From the NCBI RefSeq assembly GCF_002726155.1, contig NZ_PBSH01000023.1, forward strand, positions 1 to 55,080: DNA of 55,080 nt, read 5' to 3'. How positions within the stretch are numbered: position 1 is the stretch's first letter; each line of letters begins with the position of its first letter. Made by a program: the position numbers and the translations under genes. This DNA is from Alcanivorax sp. (GTDB lineage: Bacteria > Pseudomonadota > Gammaproteobacteria > Pseudomonadales > Alcanivoracaceae). Shown piece after piece: positions 46,803-55,080 of this stretch. The notes under the pieces were generated by a model that saw only the letters and a list, made by a program, of their open reading frames with translations, ran no database searches and had not been told where the DNA came from.

Positions 46803-48008
46803 TTACTTGTCGGCGTCCAGCGCCTGGTAGTAATCCATCAGGATCTGCGCCACTTCAGGACGAGAGAATTCCGGCGGCGGGGCAATCCCCTGGCCCAGCA
46901 TCTCACGGACCTTGGTCCCTGACAGCAGAACAAAGTCGTCCTTGGTGTGATCCGGCACATCACGCATCATCACCACGCGATCAAGCTTCTTGGAGTAGGC
47001 GGTATGGTCGGCTTCGAAGATCTTGATCTCCAGAGCGCCTGCCGGCACTTTTTCCTGGAAGATGGTCTGTGCGTCGAAGGCACCGTAATAATCACCCACA
47101 CCGGCGTGGTCACGACCCACGATCAAGTGGCTGCAACCACAGTTCTGACGGAACACCGCGTGCAGCACCGCTTCACGGGGGCCTGCATACAGCATGTCAA
47201 AACCGTACCCGGTGATCATCACGCTATTGGGCGGGAAATACACTTCGACCATCTTGCGAATAGAGGCATCACGTACTTCAGCCGGAATATCACCGGCTTT
47301 CAGCTTGCCCAGCAACATGTGGATCAGGATGCCATCGGCGTTCAGCGCTTCCTGGGCCATGCGACACAATTCTTCGTGGGCACGGTGCATCGGGTTACGG
47401 GTCTGGAAAGCAACCACATTACTCCAGCCACGCTCAACAAACTCATTGCGGATAGAAACGGCGGTACGGAAGGTGTCGGGGAAATCGTCAGCAAAATAGG
47501 AGTAGCTCAACACCTGGATGTCGCCGGAAACGATAAAGTTGCCCGCCGCCAGGAAGTTCGCCACGCCCGGGTGCTGCTTGTCGTTGGTGGCGAAGACCTG
47601 CTCGGCCACCGCTTCCAGTTCCGCGTCAGAGGCTTCTTCGATAGCCGCCACGTCCATCACCGCAATCACCGGCTGACCTTCCACATTGGGGTCACGCAGG
47701 GCAATGCGCTTGGCGCCTTCAATCGCGCTGATATCTTTCAGCATATTGACGATCGGTACCGGCCAGAACAGGCCATCGGCCGTGGTCAGGTTTTCGGCCA
47801 CTGACAGCATATCTGCCTTGTTCATGTAGCCGGAAAGCGGGGTGAAATAACCGGCGCCCATCATCACCGCATTGGCAGCAGCCGCGGAACTGATCACCAC
47901 CGACGGCAGAGACTCCGCTTCCTTCTGCAAGGCAACGCGAGCGGCTTCATCAGCCACGTACAGGGGGTTCAATGCGTCCGCACCATGCGGCTTGACCAAG
48001 GCGACCAT
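46803..48008 (-). CDS. sat: Sulfate adenylyltransferase (single-chain ATP sulfurylase)
   Basis: Sat makes adenosine 5'-phosphosulfate from ATP and sulfate. The 401-residue protein has the PUA-like N-terminus, the ATP motif QTRNPMHRAHEEL (about 200) and GRDHAGVGDYYG (about 300). This homomeric form differs from the CysDN GTP-driven enzyme of enterics. It is alone, without cysC/cysH neighbours. The start has AGGAG upstream. Confidence 0.95.
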   Translation of the reverse strand: MVALVKPHGADALNPLYVADEAARVALQKEAESLPSVVISSAAAANAVMMGAGYFTPLSGYMNKADMLSVAENLTTADGLFWPVPIVNMLKDISAIEGAKRIALRDPNVEGQPVIAVMDVAAIEEASDAELEAVAEQVFATNDKQHPGVANFLAAGNFIVSGDIQVLSYSYFADDFPDTFRTAVSIRNEFVERGWSNVVAFQTRNPMHRAHEELCRMAQEALNADGILIHMLLGKLKAGDIPAEVRDASIRKMVEVYFPPNSVMITGYGFDMLYAGPREAVLHAVFRQNCGCSHLIVGRDHAGVGDYYGAFDAQTIFQEKVPAGALEIKIFEADHTAYSKKLDRVVMMRDVPDHTKDDFVLLSGTKVREMLGQGIAPPPEFSRPEVAQILMDYYQALDADK

Positions 48009-48090
48009 CTATTCACTCCTAATGATTAATCAACGGGGTATCCATATCGCGGCGCAGTATAACAAAGGATTGGCACCAGGTCGGCCCGGC

Positions 48091-48132
48091 AATAAGTAAT
48101 AAGGAAAATACAAACAAGAATAAGACAGACAG
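48091..48132. repeat. Single-arm 7-base array (AATAAGT word) upstream of sat
   Basis: Heptamers AATAAGT (48091), AATAAGG (48098), AAAATAC (48105), AAACAAG (48112), AATAAGA (48119) and CAGACAG (48126) keep one register. No inverted partner is visible. It lies in the gap between the AstE-like stop and sat start. Confidence 0.5.
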
Positions 48133-48158
48133 CGGCAACCGCCGCCCAATCAGACCGC

Positions 48159-48178
48159 CAGGGGGAACTCGCCCCCTG
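48159..48178 (-). terminator. Hairpin after the AstE-like gene
   Basis: CAGGGGG (48159-48165) and CCCCCTG (48172-48178), loop AACTCG, 37 bases past the stop at 48215. No T tail is seen on the minus strand. Confidence 0.5.
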
Positions 48179-48214
48179 ACGCCCCACCCGAGCTGCAACA
48201 GGTTGCGAGCCGGA

Positions 48215-49273
48215 TTATACGATTGGCGGCTCCCCCGACAGGGTTGGCCCTTCTTCGATATCGTGGGTGAACTCTTCCAGCGACTGCGCCACTTCCCCCA
48301 CCTCCTCGAAACGGGCGATGTGGTAGAGGGCTTCGCCTTCGTTAACCAACGGCAGATTGTTGCGGCCCACCAGAATGCCGGCGGCAGGGGCGTGGATATT
48401 GATGTCATCGCCGCCAAAGGGGCTGGAGATACGGCCGATCAGATCCCCTTTCTTGATCCAGGCACCCAGGGCCACCAGGGACAGGAAGACGCCGTCGCGT
48501 TCGGCTCGGACCCAGCTGGAGGAGCGGGCGATATAGGGCTCAGCGGGTGCCTTGGTGCGGCGGGAACCCGTCATACCCAGATGATGCATCACGTTGAGCA
48601 CGCCTTTGACGCCAGCACGAATGCAGGACTCGTCAAAACGCAGCGCTTCGCCTGCTTCGTAGGTAATGACCGGAATGCCCTGGGCTTCGGCCACTTCACG
48701 CAGCGTGCCCTCGCCCAGTACCGAGTTGATCACCACCGGCACGCCAAAGGCGTTGGCCATGGCGCTGGTGTCATCGTTGGACAGGTTGGCTCGAATCTGC
48801 GGCAGATTATCACGGTGAATGGCGCCGGTGTGCAGGTCCACCGCGTGGGTGGCACGGTCCAGCACCTGGGTCTTGAACTGCCATGCCATGCGCGCGCCCA
48901 GGCTGCCGGTTTCCGAGCCCGGGAAGCAGCGGTTCAGATCCCGGCGGTCCGGCAGGTAGCGCGATTTATGGATAAAGCCGAACACATTCACCACCGGCAC
49001 CGCCAACAGGGTGCCGCTAAGGTTTTTCAAGGCGGAATGGCGTAGCAGGCGACGGATAATCTCAACGCCATTCAGCTCATCGCCATGGATAGCCGCGCTG
49101 ACCATGAACACCGGCCCGGGCTTGCGGCCGTGGATCACATGAATAGGCACATTCAGCGGGGTCTGGGTATAAAGCTGAGCCAGCGGCAGCTCCACTTTTG
49201 TGCGGGAACCGGGCTGGACGGTAATGCCATCAATTTCAAAAGGAGCGTTTTTCGGTTCTTTTGGATTTTTCAT
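48215..49273 (-). CDS. AstE/AspA-family zinc deacylase (succinylglutamate desuccinylase-like)
   Basis: The start at 49273 (MKNPKEPKNAP) gives 352 residues; a GTG extension to 49324 would run into a 7-base array and is rejected. Zinc carboxypeptidase-like motifs are AIHGDELNGVEII (His, Glu) and VDLHTGAIHRDNLPQIR (His). A biotin-like C-terminal domain (about 265-345) with PFGGDDINIHAPAAGILVG is present. This AstE-like type is often encoded beside rimK and a retropepsin, as here, so it may act on a peptide or glutamate-tail substrate rather than in arginine breakdown. Confidence 0.85.
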   Translation of the reverse strand: MKNPKEPKNAPFEIDGITVQPGSRTKVELPLAQLYTQTPLNVPIHVIHGRKPGPVFMVSAAIHGDELNGVEIIRRLLRHSALKNLSGTLLAVPVVNVFGFIHKSRYLPDRRDLNRCFPGSETGSLGARMAWQFKTQVLDRATHAVDLHTGAIHRDNLPQIRANLSNDDTSAMANAFGVPVVINSVLGEGTLREVAEAQGIPVITYEAGEALRFDESCIRAGVKGVLNVMHHLGMTGSRRTKAPAEPYIARSSSWVRAERDGVFLSLVALGAWIKKGDLIGRISSPFGGDDINIHAPAAGILVGRNNLPLVNEGEALYHIARFEEVGEVAQSLEEFTHDIEEGPTLSGEPPIV

Positions 49274-49306
49274 TCTTTTCTGACCACGTTGCCGACAGCC
49301 TTCCCG

Positions 49307-49374
49307 GTCACGAGTGCCGAGCACAGAAAACCATGATTTTGTTCGGCTTTCGCAACTCGAAACTCGTCACTCGC
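49307..49374. repeat. Inverted 7-base array (AACTCGA word) between rimK and AstE-like gene
   Basis: The right arm has CTTTCGC (49347), AACTCGA (49354), AACTCGT (49361) and CACTCGC (49368), continuing weakly to 49388. The left arm has GTCACGA (49307) and GTGCCGA (49314), the inverted form. It fills the gap upstream of the AstE-like start. Confidence 0.65.
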
Positions 49375-49386
49375 TTCAGGCTGTTC

Positions 49387-49402
49387 GCACCTTTTGAGGT
49401 GC
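49387..49402 (-). terminator. Small hairpin after rimK
   Basis: GCACCT (49387) and AGGTGC (49397), loop TTTG, enclosed by an outer AGGCTGTT/AACAGCCT pair (about 49378-49418). It is 18 bases past the rimK stop. Termination would be partial, with the AstE-like gene downstream. Confidence 0.5.
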
Positions 49403-49419
49403 TCTTGGAATAAACAGCC

Positions 49420-50328
49420 TTATCCCTTGGAACCTTTGGTTTGTGTCCGGTAGGGACGGGCATCCTTTTCGATGAACTTGATGATCATGCCAGCCACATC
49501 CTTGTTGGTGGCCATCTCAATCCCTTCCAGGCCAGGAGAGGAATTCACTTCCATCACCACCGGACCATGGTGTGAACGCAGGATATCCACACCCGCCACA
49601 TTCAACCCCATGATACGGGCAGCTCGCACAGCGGTGGCGCGTTCTTCCGGGGTAATGCGGATCAGGCTGGCACTGCCGCCCCGGTGCAGGTTGGAGCGGA
49701 ACTCGCCCGGCGCGGCCTGGCGCTTCATGGCAGCAATAACCTTGCCGCCCACCACAAAACAACGGATATCCGCACCGCCGGCTTCCTTGATGTATTCCTG
49801 CACCATTACCGACACGTTCAGGCCCATAAAGGCTTCGATTACCGACTCCGCAGCCTTGCGGGTTTCCGCCAGCACCACGCCGATGCCCTGGGTGCCTTCC
49901 AGCATCTTGATCACCAGCGGCGCACCGCGAACCATGTTGATCAGGTCGGGAATGTCATCCGGCGAGTGGGCAAAACCGGTGATGGGCAACCCAACGCCTT
50001 TGCGCGAGAGCAGCTGCAGTGAACGCAACTTGTCCCGGGAGCGAGAGATAGCTACCGATTCATTGATCGGAAAAACGCCCATCATTTCGAATTGACGCAC
50101 TACCGCCGTACCGTACTGGGTAATCGAGGCACCAATACGGGGAATCACCGCATCAAAACCTTCCAGCACTTCACCCTTGTAGTGAATCTCCGGCTTGTGA
50201 GCCACCATGCTCATGTAACAGCGCAGGGTGTCGATCACATGCATTTCATGGCCCGCCGCTTCGCCGGCTTCGACCATGCGTCGCGTGGAGTACAGGCGCT
50301 TGTTTCGGGAAAGAATCGCAATTTTCAT
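49420..50328 (-). CDS. rimK: RimK-family ATP-grasp glutamate ligase
   Basis: RimK adds glutamates to the C-terminus of ribosomal protein S6 or makes poly-glutamate. The 302-residue protein begins [18 protein letters not shown], has the RimK N-terminal domain (about 1-95), and an ATP-grasp core with [34 protein letters not shown] and the metal-binding end [15 protein letters not shown]. The start overlaps the retropepsin stop (ATGA), so the two are translationally coupled. Confidence 0.95.
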   Translation of the reverse strand: MKIAILSRNKRLYSTRRMVEAGEAAGHEMHVIDTLRCYMSMVAHKPEIHYKGEVLEGFDAVIPRIGASITQYGTAVVRQFEMMGVFPINESVAISRSRDKLRSLQLLSRKGVGLPITGFAHSPDDIPDLINMVRGAPLVIKMLEGTQGIGVVLAETRKAAESVIEAFMGLNVSVMVQEYIKEAGGADIRCFVVGGKVIAAMKRQAAPGEFRSNLHRGGSASLIRITPEERATAVRAARIMGLNVAGVDILRSHHGPVVMEVNSSPGLEGIEMATNKDVAGMIIKFIEKDARPYRTQTKGSKG

Positions 50329-50783
50329 GGTTGCTCTTTTGTGCCGCCAAGGAGGAATGACGCTGTCGGGTCCACGGTAATCTGGTCCATGGCGGTTCGC
50401 CCCAGCAGCATGCGGAATTTCATGTTCTCACGATCCGTGAGAGTAATCTCAATGGGCCAGTGACGCCCGCCCAACACAATCTCGGTGCGAATTACCGGAC
50501 GCTCTTCCTTGTGCCCACCGGAGTCGGTGACCACACGGCGATCCAACACCGGGGCTTCGCATTCACGGACAGTATCCTGATCCTGGATCGGGTGAATGCA
50601 AAAACGCACCCACTCGGCGCCATCGCGCTCAAACGTTTTCACCTGATAGGCGTGCAACGCGGACGTGCGGGCACCGGTATCCACCTTCATCTTGATGGCC
50701 TCGATACCCAGTTCAGGCAACGTCGCCCATTCCCGCCAGCCAACGGTGACCTTGTTCGTCACTTGCGACTCCTTTATTGCCAT
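50325..50783 (-). CDS. Retropepsin-like aspartic protease (RimB-like / DUF785)
   Basis: 152 residues of the family once called ATP-dependent zinc protease. The catalytic-type motif [12 protein letters not shown] (Asp about 37) matches retropepsins, and the C-terminal LLGRTAMD is the second family motif. It starts within the gloA stop (TGATG) and ends within the rimK start, so gloA-protease-rimK are tightly coupled. In Pseudomonas a related protease, RimB, acts with RimK; the same is inferred here. Confidence 0.87.
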   Translation of the reverse strand: MAIKESQVTNKVTVGWREWATLPELGIEAIKMKVDTGARTSALHAYQVKTFERDGAEWVRFCIHPIQDQDTVRECEAPVLDRRVVTDSGGHKEERPVIRTEIVLGGRHWPIEITLTDRENMKFRMLLGRTAMDQITVDPTASFLLGGTKEQP

Positions 50784-51166
50784 CAATCGCGTCCCAGCAA
50801 TTCGATTTTATAGCCGTCCGGATCCTGCGCGAATGCCAGCACTGTGGTGCCGTGCTTCATGGGGCCCGGTTCGCGGGTGATACGCCCGCCTCTTTCCCGA
50901 ATACGCTCACAAGCAGCGTACACGTCGTCCACGGCCAGAGCCACATGGCCATAGCCGTCGCCCAGATCATAGGATGACTGGTCCCAGTTACAGGTCAACT
51001 CCAGCACCGCGCCTTCCGATTCCGGCTGGTAGCCCACAAAAACATTGGTAAAGCGACCTTCCGGGTAGTCCTTGCGGCGCAATTCGGTCATCCCCAGCAC
51101 TTGGGTATAGAAAGCGACGGACGCCTCAAGATCGCCCACACGCAGCATGGTATGCAGGATTCGCAT
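50783..51166 (-). CDS. gloA: Lactoylglutathione lyase (glyoxalase I)
   Basis: GloA isomerises the methylglyoxal-glutathione adduct. The start at 51166 ([14 protein letters not shown]) gives 127 residues, the family length. All four metal ligands are present: His5, Glu in AVLELTCNW (about 56), His in GYGHVALAV (about 74) and Glu in YKIELLG (about 122). It overlaps the protease gene by one base. Confidence 0.95.
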   Translation of the reverse strand: MRILHTMLRVGDLEASVAFYTQVLGMTELRRKDYPEGRFTNVFVGYQPESEGAVLELTCNWDQSSYDLGDGYGHVALAVDDVYAACERIRERGGRITREPGPMKHGTTVLAFAQDPDGYKIELLGRD

Positions 51167-51267
51167 GATTGGAAAAACTCCTGACAACAGGGAAATGCAC
51201 AGGTGCCGCAAGCGCCTGCCGTGTCAGGGCGAAGTGTGGTGCGAGAAAGGTCGATTGACAAGGAAAA

Positions 51268-51357
51268 ACGCCGGAGGCACGACGCCGAAAGCCAGACACA
51301 AGGAAAGGCGGTCGGGATCTCAGCGTCAGGCCTCCGGCATTAGGCGTCTGGCGTACT
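51268..51357. repeat. Inverted 7-base array (ACGCCNN word) between gloA and propeller gene
   Basis: The left arm has ACGCCGG (51268), AGGCACG (51275), ACGCCGA (51282) and AAGCCAG (51289). The right arm has GCGTCAG (51323), GCCTCCG (51330), GCATTAG (51337), GCGTCTG (51344) and GCGTACT (51351), ending one base before the TGA stop (51358-51360) of the propeller lipoprotein gene. GCCGGAGGC (51270) and GCCTCCGGC (51330) are exact inverses. Confidence 0.85.
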
Positions 51358-52773
51358 TCAGGGCAGGAACAGAGACCCCTGATCCTCTACCCAGGCTTCC
51401 GGCACACTGCCTTCACGGATACGCTGCGGGTGGTCGCCCACATCCACCCGCGCCACTTCCTTGCCACTGGCATAGTTAAAGACGGACATCTGGTCGGTGC
51501 CGCTCCAGGACACATAACAGTGGTTACCGTCCTTGCTGGTGGTCACCCAATACGGTTTTTCGCCAATGCCGGTTTTCAATTCGTAGGAGAAATCGTCACG
51601 GTTCACCAGCGCCACATAGTCACTCATGGTACCGGCCACACAGAAGGTGCTGTCGTCTGCACTCAAGGCGATGCCGTGGTGGGCGGAATCGTTCACATAG
51701 GTTTCCCGGGTCACCAGTGGACCGGTCAGGTCCGGCAACTCGGCCAGACGCAGCACTTTCTGCTCTTCCATGTCGTACTCGATAAAGCCGTGCAGAAAAG
51801 ACAGCTGGAAGTAGAAATAACGCTCATCTGCCGTGTGGGCCATGGGCCGCACCGCGGTGCTCAGGTTGCCATAACCGGCAGCCTCCAGATCCGCTTCCAG
51901 ATCCAGCGTTTTGAGAATCTCCAGACTGTCGGCATCCACCACCTGAAACACCCGCTCGCCCTTGGTCGCGTCCAACAGGTTCTTGCCCAATAGAGCGTCG
52001 GTGACGCCGCCGAGCAGTTCGCTGTCCAGCGGGGTGTACACGGTACCGATACTGGCGTGATAAATGCGCTTGCCGTCCTCGGAATAAATATTTTCGTGGG
52101 GCGAGTCACCGGACGGGAACTTGCCCTGCTCTTCACCGGTTTCCACATCGAGAATATGGACCACATTGCCGGTGGAAGCTGACACGGCCACCTGGGTGCC
52201 ATCCGGAGACAATGCCATGTGATCGGAGCGGTAGCCGTCCACCTCAAAACGCCAGACCACCTCACCGGTGGCAATATCAATGGCGGCCACATCCGCATAG
52301 CTGGGCCGGGAGACGATCAGCAGGCGGCCGTCATTGGAGCTGTACATATCATCCACGTACTGGTGATGACCTTCGCCAATCAACACGCGGATGCCCTGGA
52401 AAAACACCAGATCCACGGGGTTCATGGCAATCGCCCGCTCCCGCTCGGCTTGGTCCGGTATGCCATTGATGCGCCCCAGCCGCGTGTAGGTATTAGCGTC
52501 GATCACATCGACCATGCCTTCCCAGTTATTGCCCACGAAAATCACCTTGCGCGGGCCATCAGGTTCGGCAGCCGGGTTATCAGGGGATGCGTCCGCCGGC
52601 GCTTCCGGCTCCGCCACCTCCCGCTCTGCTTCCTGCGCCGGGCTATTGGCGGCGGGCGCATCACTACTGCCTCCCCCACCACACCCTGACACCAGCAAGG
52701 CGGCACTCAAGGCGATAGCACCCAAAGCACGGGGAAAGAACGGGATCTCGAAAACCGGTTGGCGCAGCAGCAT
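51358..52773 (-). CDS. YVTN-type beta-propeller lipoprotein
   Basis: 471 residues with lipobox VSGC (Cys31), a Gly/Ser then Glu/Ala/Pro-rich tether to about 70, and a propeller of repeated blades (LFVGNNWEGMVDVIDANTY-like, VAAIDIATGEVVWRFEVDG, ALSPDGTQVAVSASTGNVVHI, HGIALSADDSTFCVAGTMSDY). SPDG-type and YVTN-like turns place it with quinoprotein/YVTN propellers. Probably outer-membrane or periplasmic; ligand unknown. It is the only gene between two 7-base arrays. Confidence 0.82.
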   Translation of the reverse strand: MLLRQPVFEIPFFPRALGAIALSAALLVSGCGGGGSSDAPAANSPAQEAEREVAEPEAPADASPDNPAAEPDGPRKVIFVGNNWEGMVDVIDANTYTRLGRINGIPDQAERERAIAMNPVDLVFFQGIRVLIGEGHHQYVDDMYSSNDGRLLIVSRPSYADVAAIDIATGEVVWRFEVDGYRSDHMALSPDGTQVAVSASTGNVVHILDVETGEEQGKFPSGDSPHENIYSEDGKRIYHASIGTVYTPLDSELLGGVTDALLGKNLLDATKGERVFQVVDADSLEILKTLDLEADLEAAGYGNLSTAVRPMAHTADERYFYFQLSFLHGFIEYDMEEQKVLRLAELPDLTGPLVTRETYVNDSAHHGIALSADDSTFCVAGTMSDYVALVNRDDFSYELKTGIGEKPYWVTTSKDGNHCYVSWSGTDQMSVFNYASGKEVARVDVGDHPQRIREGSVPEAWVEDQGSLFLP

Positions 52774-52893
52774 GGCGATTCCTCAATAAGCCTGTTGTTG
52801 TGTATATAGAGCTGTCGATATATCGCTGCCCACAGACTAATTGAGACTGACGTACAACCTAAATGCACTTTCCTTGTCGTTATGTAACGTATT

Positions 52894-53003
52894 ACGCCGG
52901 ATGCCTAACGCCTGACGCCTGACGCCTGACACAAAAAACCGCCGCGAGCTCGTGGCTCGCGGCGGTTTTCGTGTTGCGTGCTGCGTGAAGCGTGCGGCGT
53001 CGC
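52894..53003. repeat. Inverted 7-base array around a hairpin, downstream of argG
   Basis: The left arm has six units: ACGCCGG (52894), ATGCCTA (52901), ACGCCTG at 52908, 52915 and 52922, and ACACAAA (52929). The right arm has TCGTGTT (52969), GCGTGCT (52976), GCGTGAA (52983), GCGTGCG (52990) and GCGTCGC (52997), ending one base before the TAA stop of argG (53005-53007). A perfect hairpin lies between the arms. Clearest example in the window. Confidence 0.92.
52935..52969 (-). terminator. Terminator hairpin of argG inside the array
   Basis: Perfect 15-base arms (52935-52949 and 52955-52969), core CCGCCGCGAGC, loop TCGTG, with A and T runs at the outer ends. It should terminate argG transcription. 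Confidence 0.88.
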
Positions 53004-53004
53004 T

Positions 53005-54228
<1,224 letters not shown>

Positions 54229-54454
54229 TGAAAGACTCCGCAAATGGGCGGCCGGCAGCGCATGGGCCGGCCCCCGGTGAATCGTGGGGCATATCGAGGG
54301 GGCGTATTGTACCCGCCCGCCCCCGTGCACGTCACCTCCAGGCAGCGCCGTGCCCGGTTTCGCCTGTTGCCGGGGTGGGGATTCCGGTAGCATAAGCCCC
54401 GCTCGCAGTTGCGCTTGCGGTTTCTGCGGGGTCTTTGTGTTTGATGGAGTGATC

Positions 54455-55080
54455 ATGAGCGATCAGCATCCCAGCCTGGCGCTACGTTTCCGCGGCTTTT
54501 TGCCGGTAGTCATTGACGTGGAAACCGGGGGATTCAATTCCCAGACCGACGCGCTGCTGGAAATCGCCGCCGTCCTGATAGAAATGGACGCCCAGGGCAA
54601 CCTGCGCCCGTCCACCCGTATCCAGTTCCATGTGGACCCGTTCCCCGGAGCCAACCTGGAACAGGCGGCACTGGACTTCACCGGTATCGATCCGAGCAAC
54701 CCGCTACGCGGCGCGGTCTCGGAAGAAACCGCCCTCAAGGGGGTGTTCGAGCCCGTGCGCAAGGCAGTGAAGCAACATGGCTGCACCCGTGCTGTCTTGG
54801 TGGGGCACAACAGCTTCTTCGATCAGGGTTTCCTGAATGCAGCCACCGACCGGACCGACATCAAGCGCAGTCCGTTCCATCCCTTCTCCAGTTTCGATAC
54901 CGCCGCCCTGGCCGGGCTGGTATACGGGCAAACGGTGCTGGCCAAGGCCTGCGAAGCCGCAGGGATTCGTTTCAGCCAGCGCGAAGCGCATTCCGCGCTG
55001 TACGACGCCACCCGCACGGCGGAACTGTTCTGTTCCATGGTCAATCGCTTCAAAACCCTGGGCGGCTGGCCCCCCCCCCC
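54455..55080 (+). CDS. rnt: Ribonuclease T, C-terminus cut by window end
   Basis: RNase T is a DEDDh 3'-5' exonuclease that trims tRNA and 5S rRNA ends. ATG at 54455 has GGAG five bases upstream. About 208 residues are visible: DVETGGF (Asp21, Glu23), [10 protein letters not shown] (third acid) and [13 protein letters not shown] (His and last Asp), so all catalytic residues are present. The frame is still open at the end, in a run of 11 C, so the last few residues are missing or uncertain. Confidence 0.93.
   Translation, partial: MSDQHPSLALRFRGFLPVVIDVETGGFNSQTDALLEIAAVLIEMDAQGNLRPSTRIQFHVDPFPGANLEQAALDFTGIDPSNPLRGAVSEETALKGVFEPVRKAVKQHGCTRAVLVGHNSFFDQGFLNAATDRTDIKRSPFHPFSSFDTAALAGLVYGQTVLAKACEAAGIRFSQREAHSALYDATRTAELFCSMVNRFKTLGGWPPP

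Noticed and set aside
49274..49324. N-terminal extension of the AstE-like gene from GTG 49324
   Set aside because: The extension is read from the 7-base array and is not like the family start.
9927..53003. Heptamer arrays as CRISPR arrays
   Set aside because: Units are 7 bases with no spacers, arms are inverted, and no cas genes are present.

Overview
The window reads as chromosomal DNA of a GC-rich gammaproteobacterium, most likely a marine hydrocarbon degrader of the Alcanivorax type. The basis is the standard gammaproteobacterial block aspS-yebC-ruvCAB-ybgC-tolQRAB-pal-cpoB-queE-queC-tRNA-Lys, together with TamAB, LpxO, AidB and a PraB-like (alkane-oxidation activator) protein; the genus is inference. 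The window starts inside a tRNA-Lys gene and ends in a run of C inside the last codons of rnt, so both ends look like contig ends. No phage, IS element, rRNA or CRISPR array is visible.

Layout. 1-11781 (minus strand): aspartyl-tRNA synthetase, YebC, Holliday-junction RuvCAB, the Tol-Pal envelope machine and two queuosine genes, many with overlapping start and stop codons. 12161-17104 (plus): HU-like protein, a PA4642-family protein, an unknown secreted protein, a methyltransferase and a RegB/RegA-like two-component pair. 17173-22436: tamA-tamB. 22687-25466 (minus): a hotdog thioesterase and a large secreted GlyGly-CTERM protein. 25622-29507: proS, then a divergent DUF4062 / orphan ParA pair. 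29667-33343 (minus): aidB, a TetR regulator and chrA. 33441-39901: recQ, a metallophosphatase lipoprotein, mgtC (minus), a 44-residue peptide and a RhlE-like helicase. 39975-42374 (minus): an unknown protein, a PraB-like protein and an LpxO-like hydroxylase. 42634-46684: a MscS-type channel, a ribbon-helix-helix miniprotein, a 35-residue lysine-rich peptide, an LssY-domain lipoprotein and a YecR-like lipoprotein. 46803-54228 (minus): sat, an AstE-like deacylase, rimK, a retropepsin-like protease and gloA (the last three translationally coupled), a beta-propeller lipoprotein and argG. 54455-end: rnt.

The most unusual signal is not a gene. At least nine intergenic regions carry short arrays with a strict 7-base period. 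The repeated word differs between sites (ACGCCTG, AGTTGAC, AAAGTTG, TTAATAG, AACTCGA, AAGCTAC, AATAAGT and others), but the architecture recurs: usually two arms in inverted orientation, often around a GC-rich hairpin, placed at the 3' end of a gene and in several cases supplying that gene's stop codon. Two of them share nearly the same hairpin although their words differ, and they bracket the DUF4062/ParA pair. A separate REP-like hairpin supplies the chrA stop codon. These arrays were found by eye; a genome-wide lag-7 autocorrelation is the decisive test.
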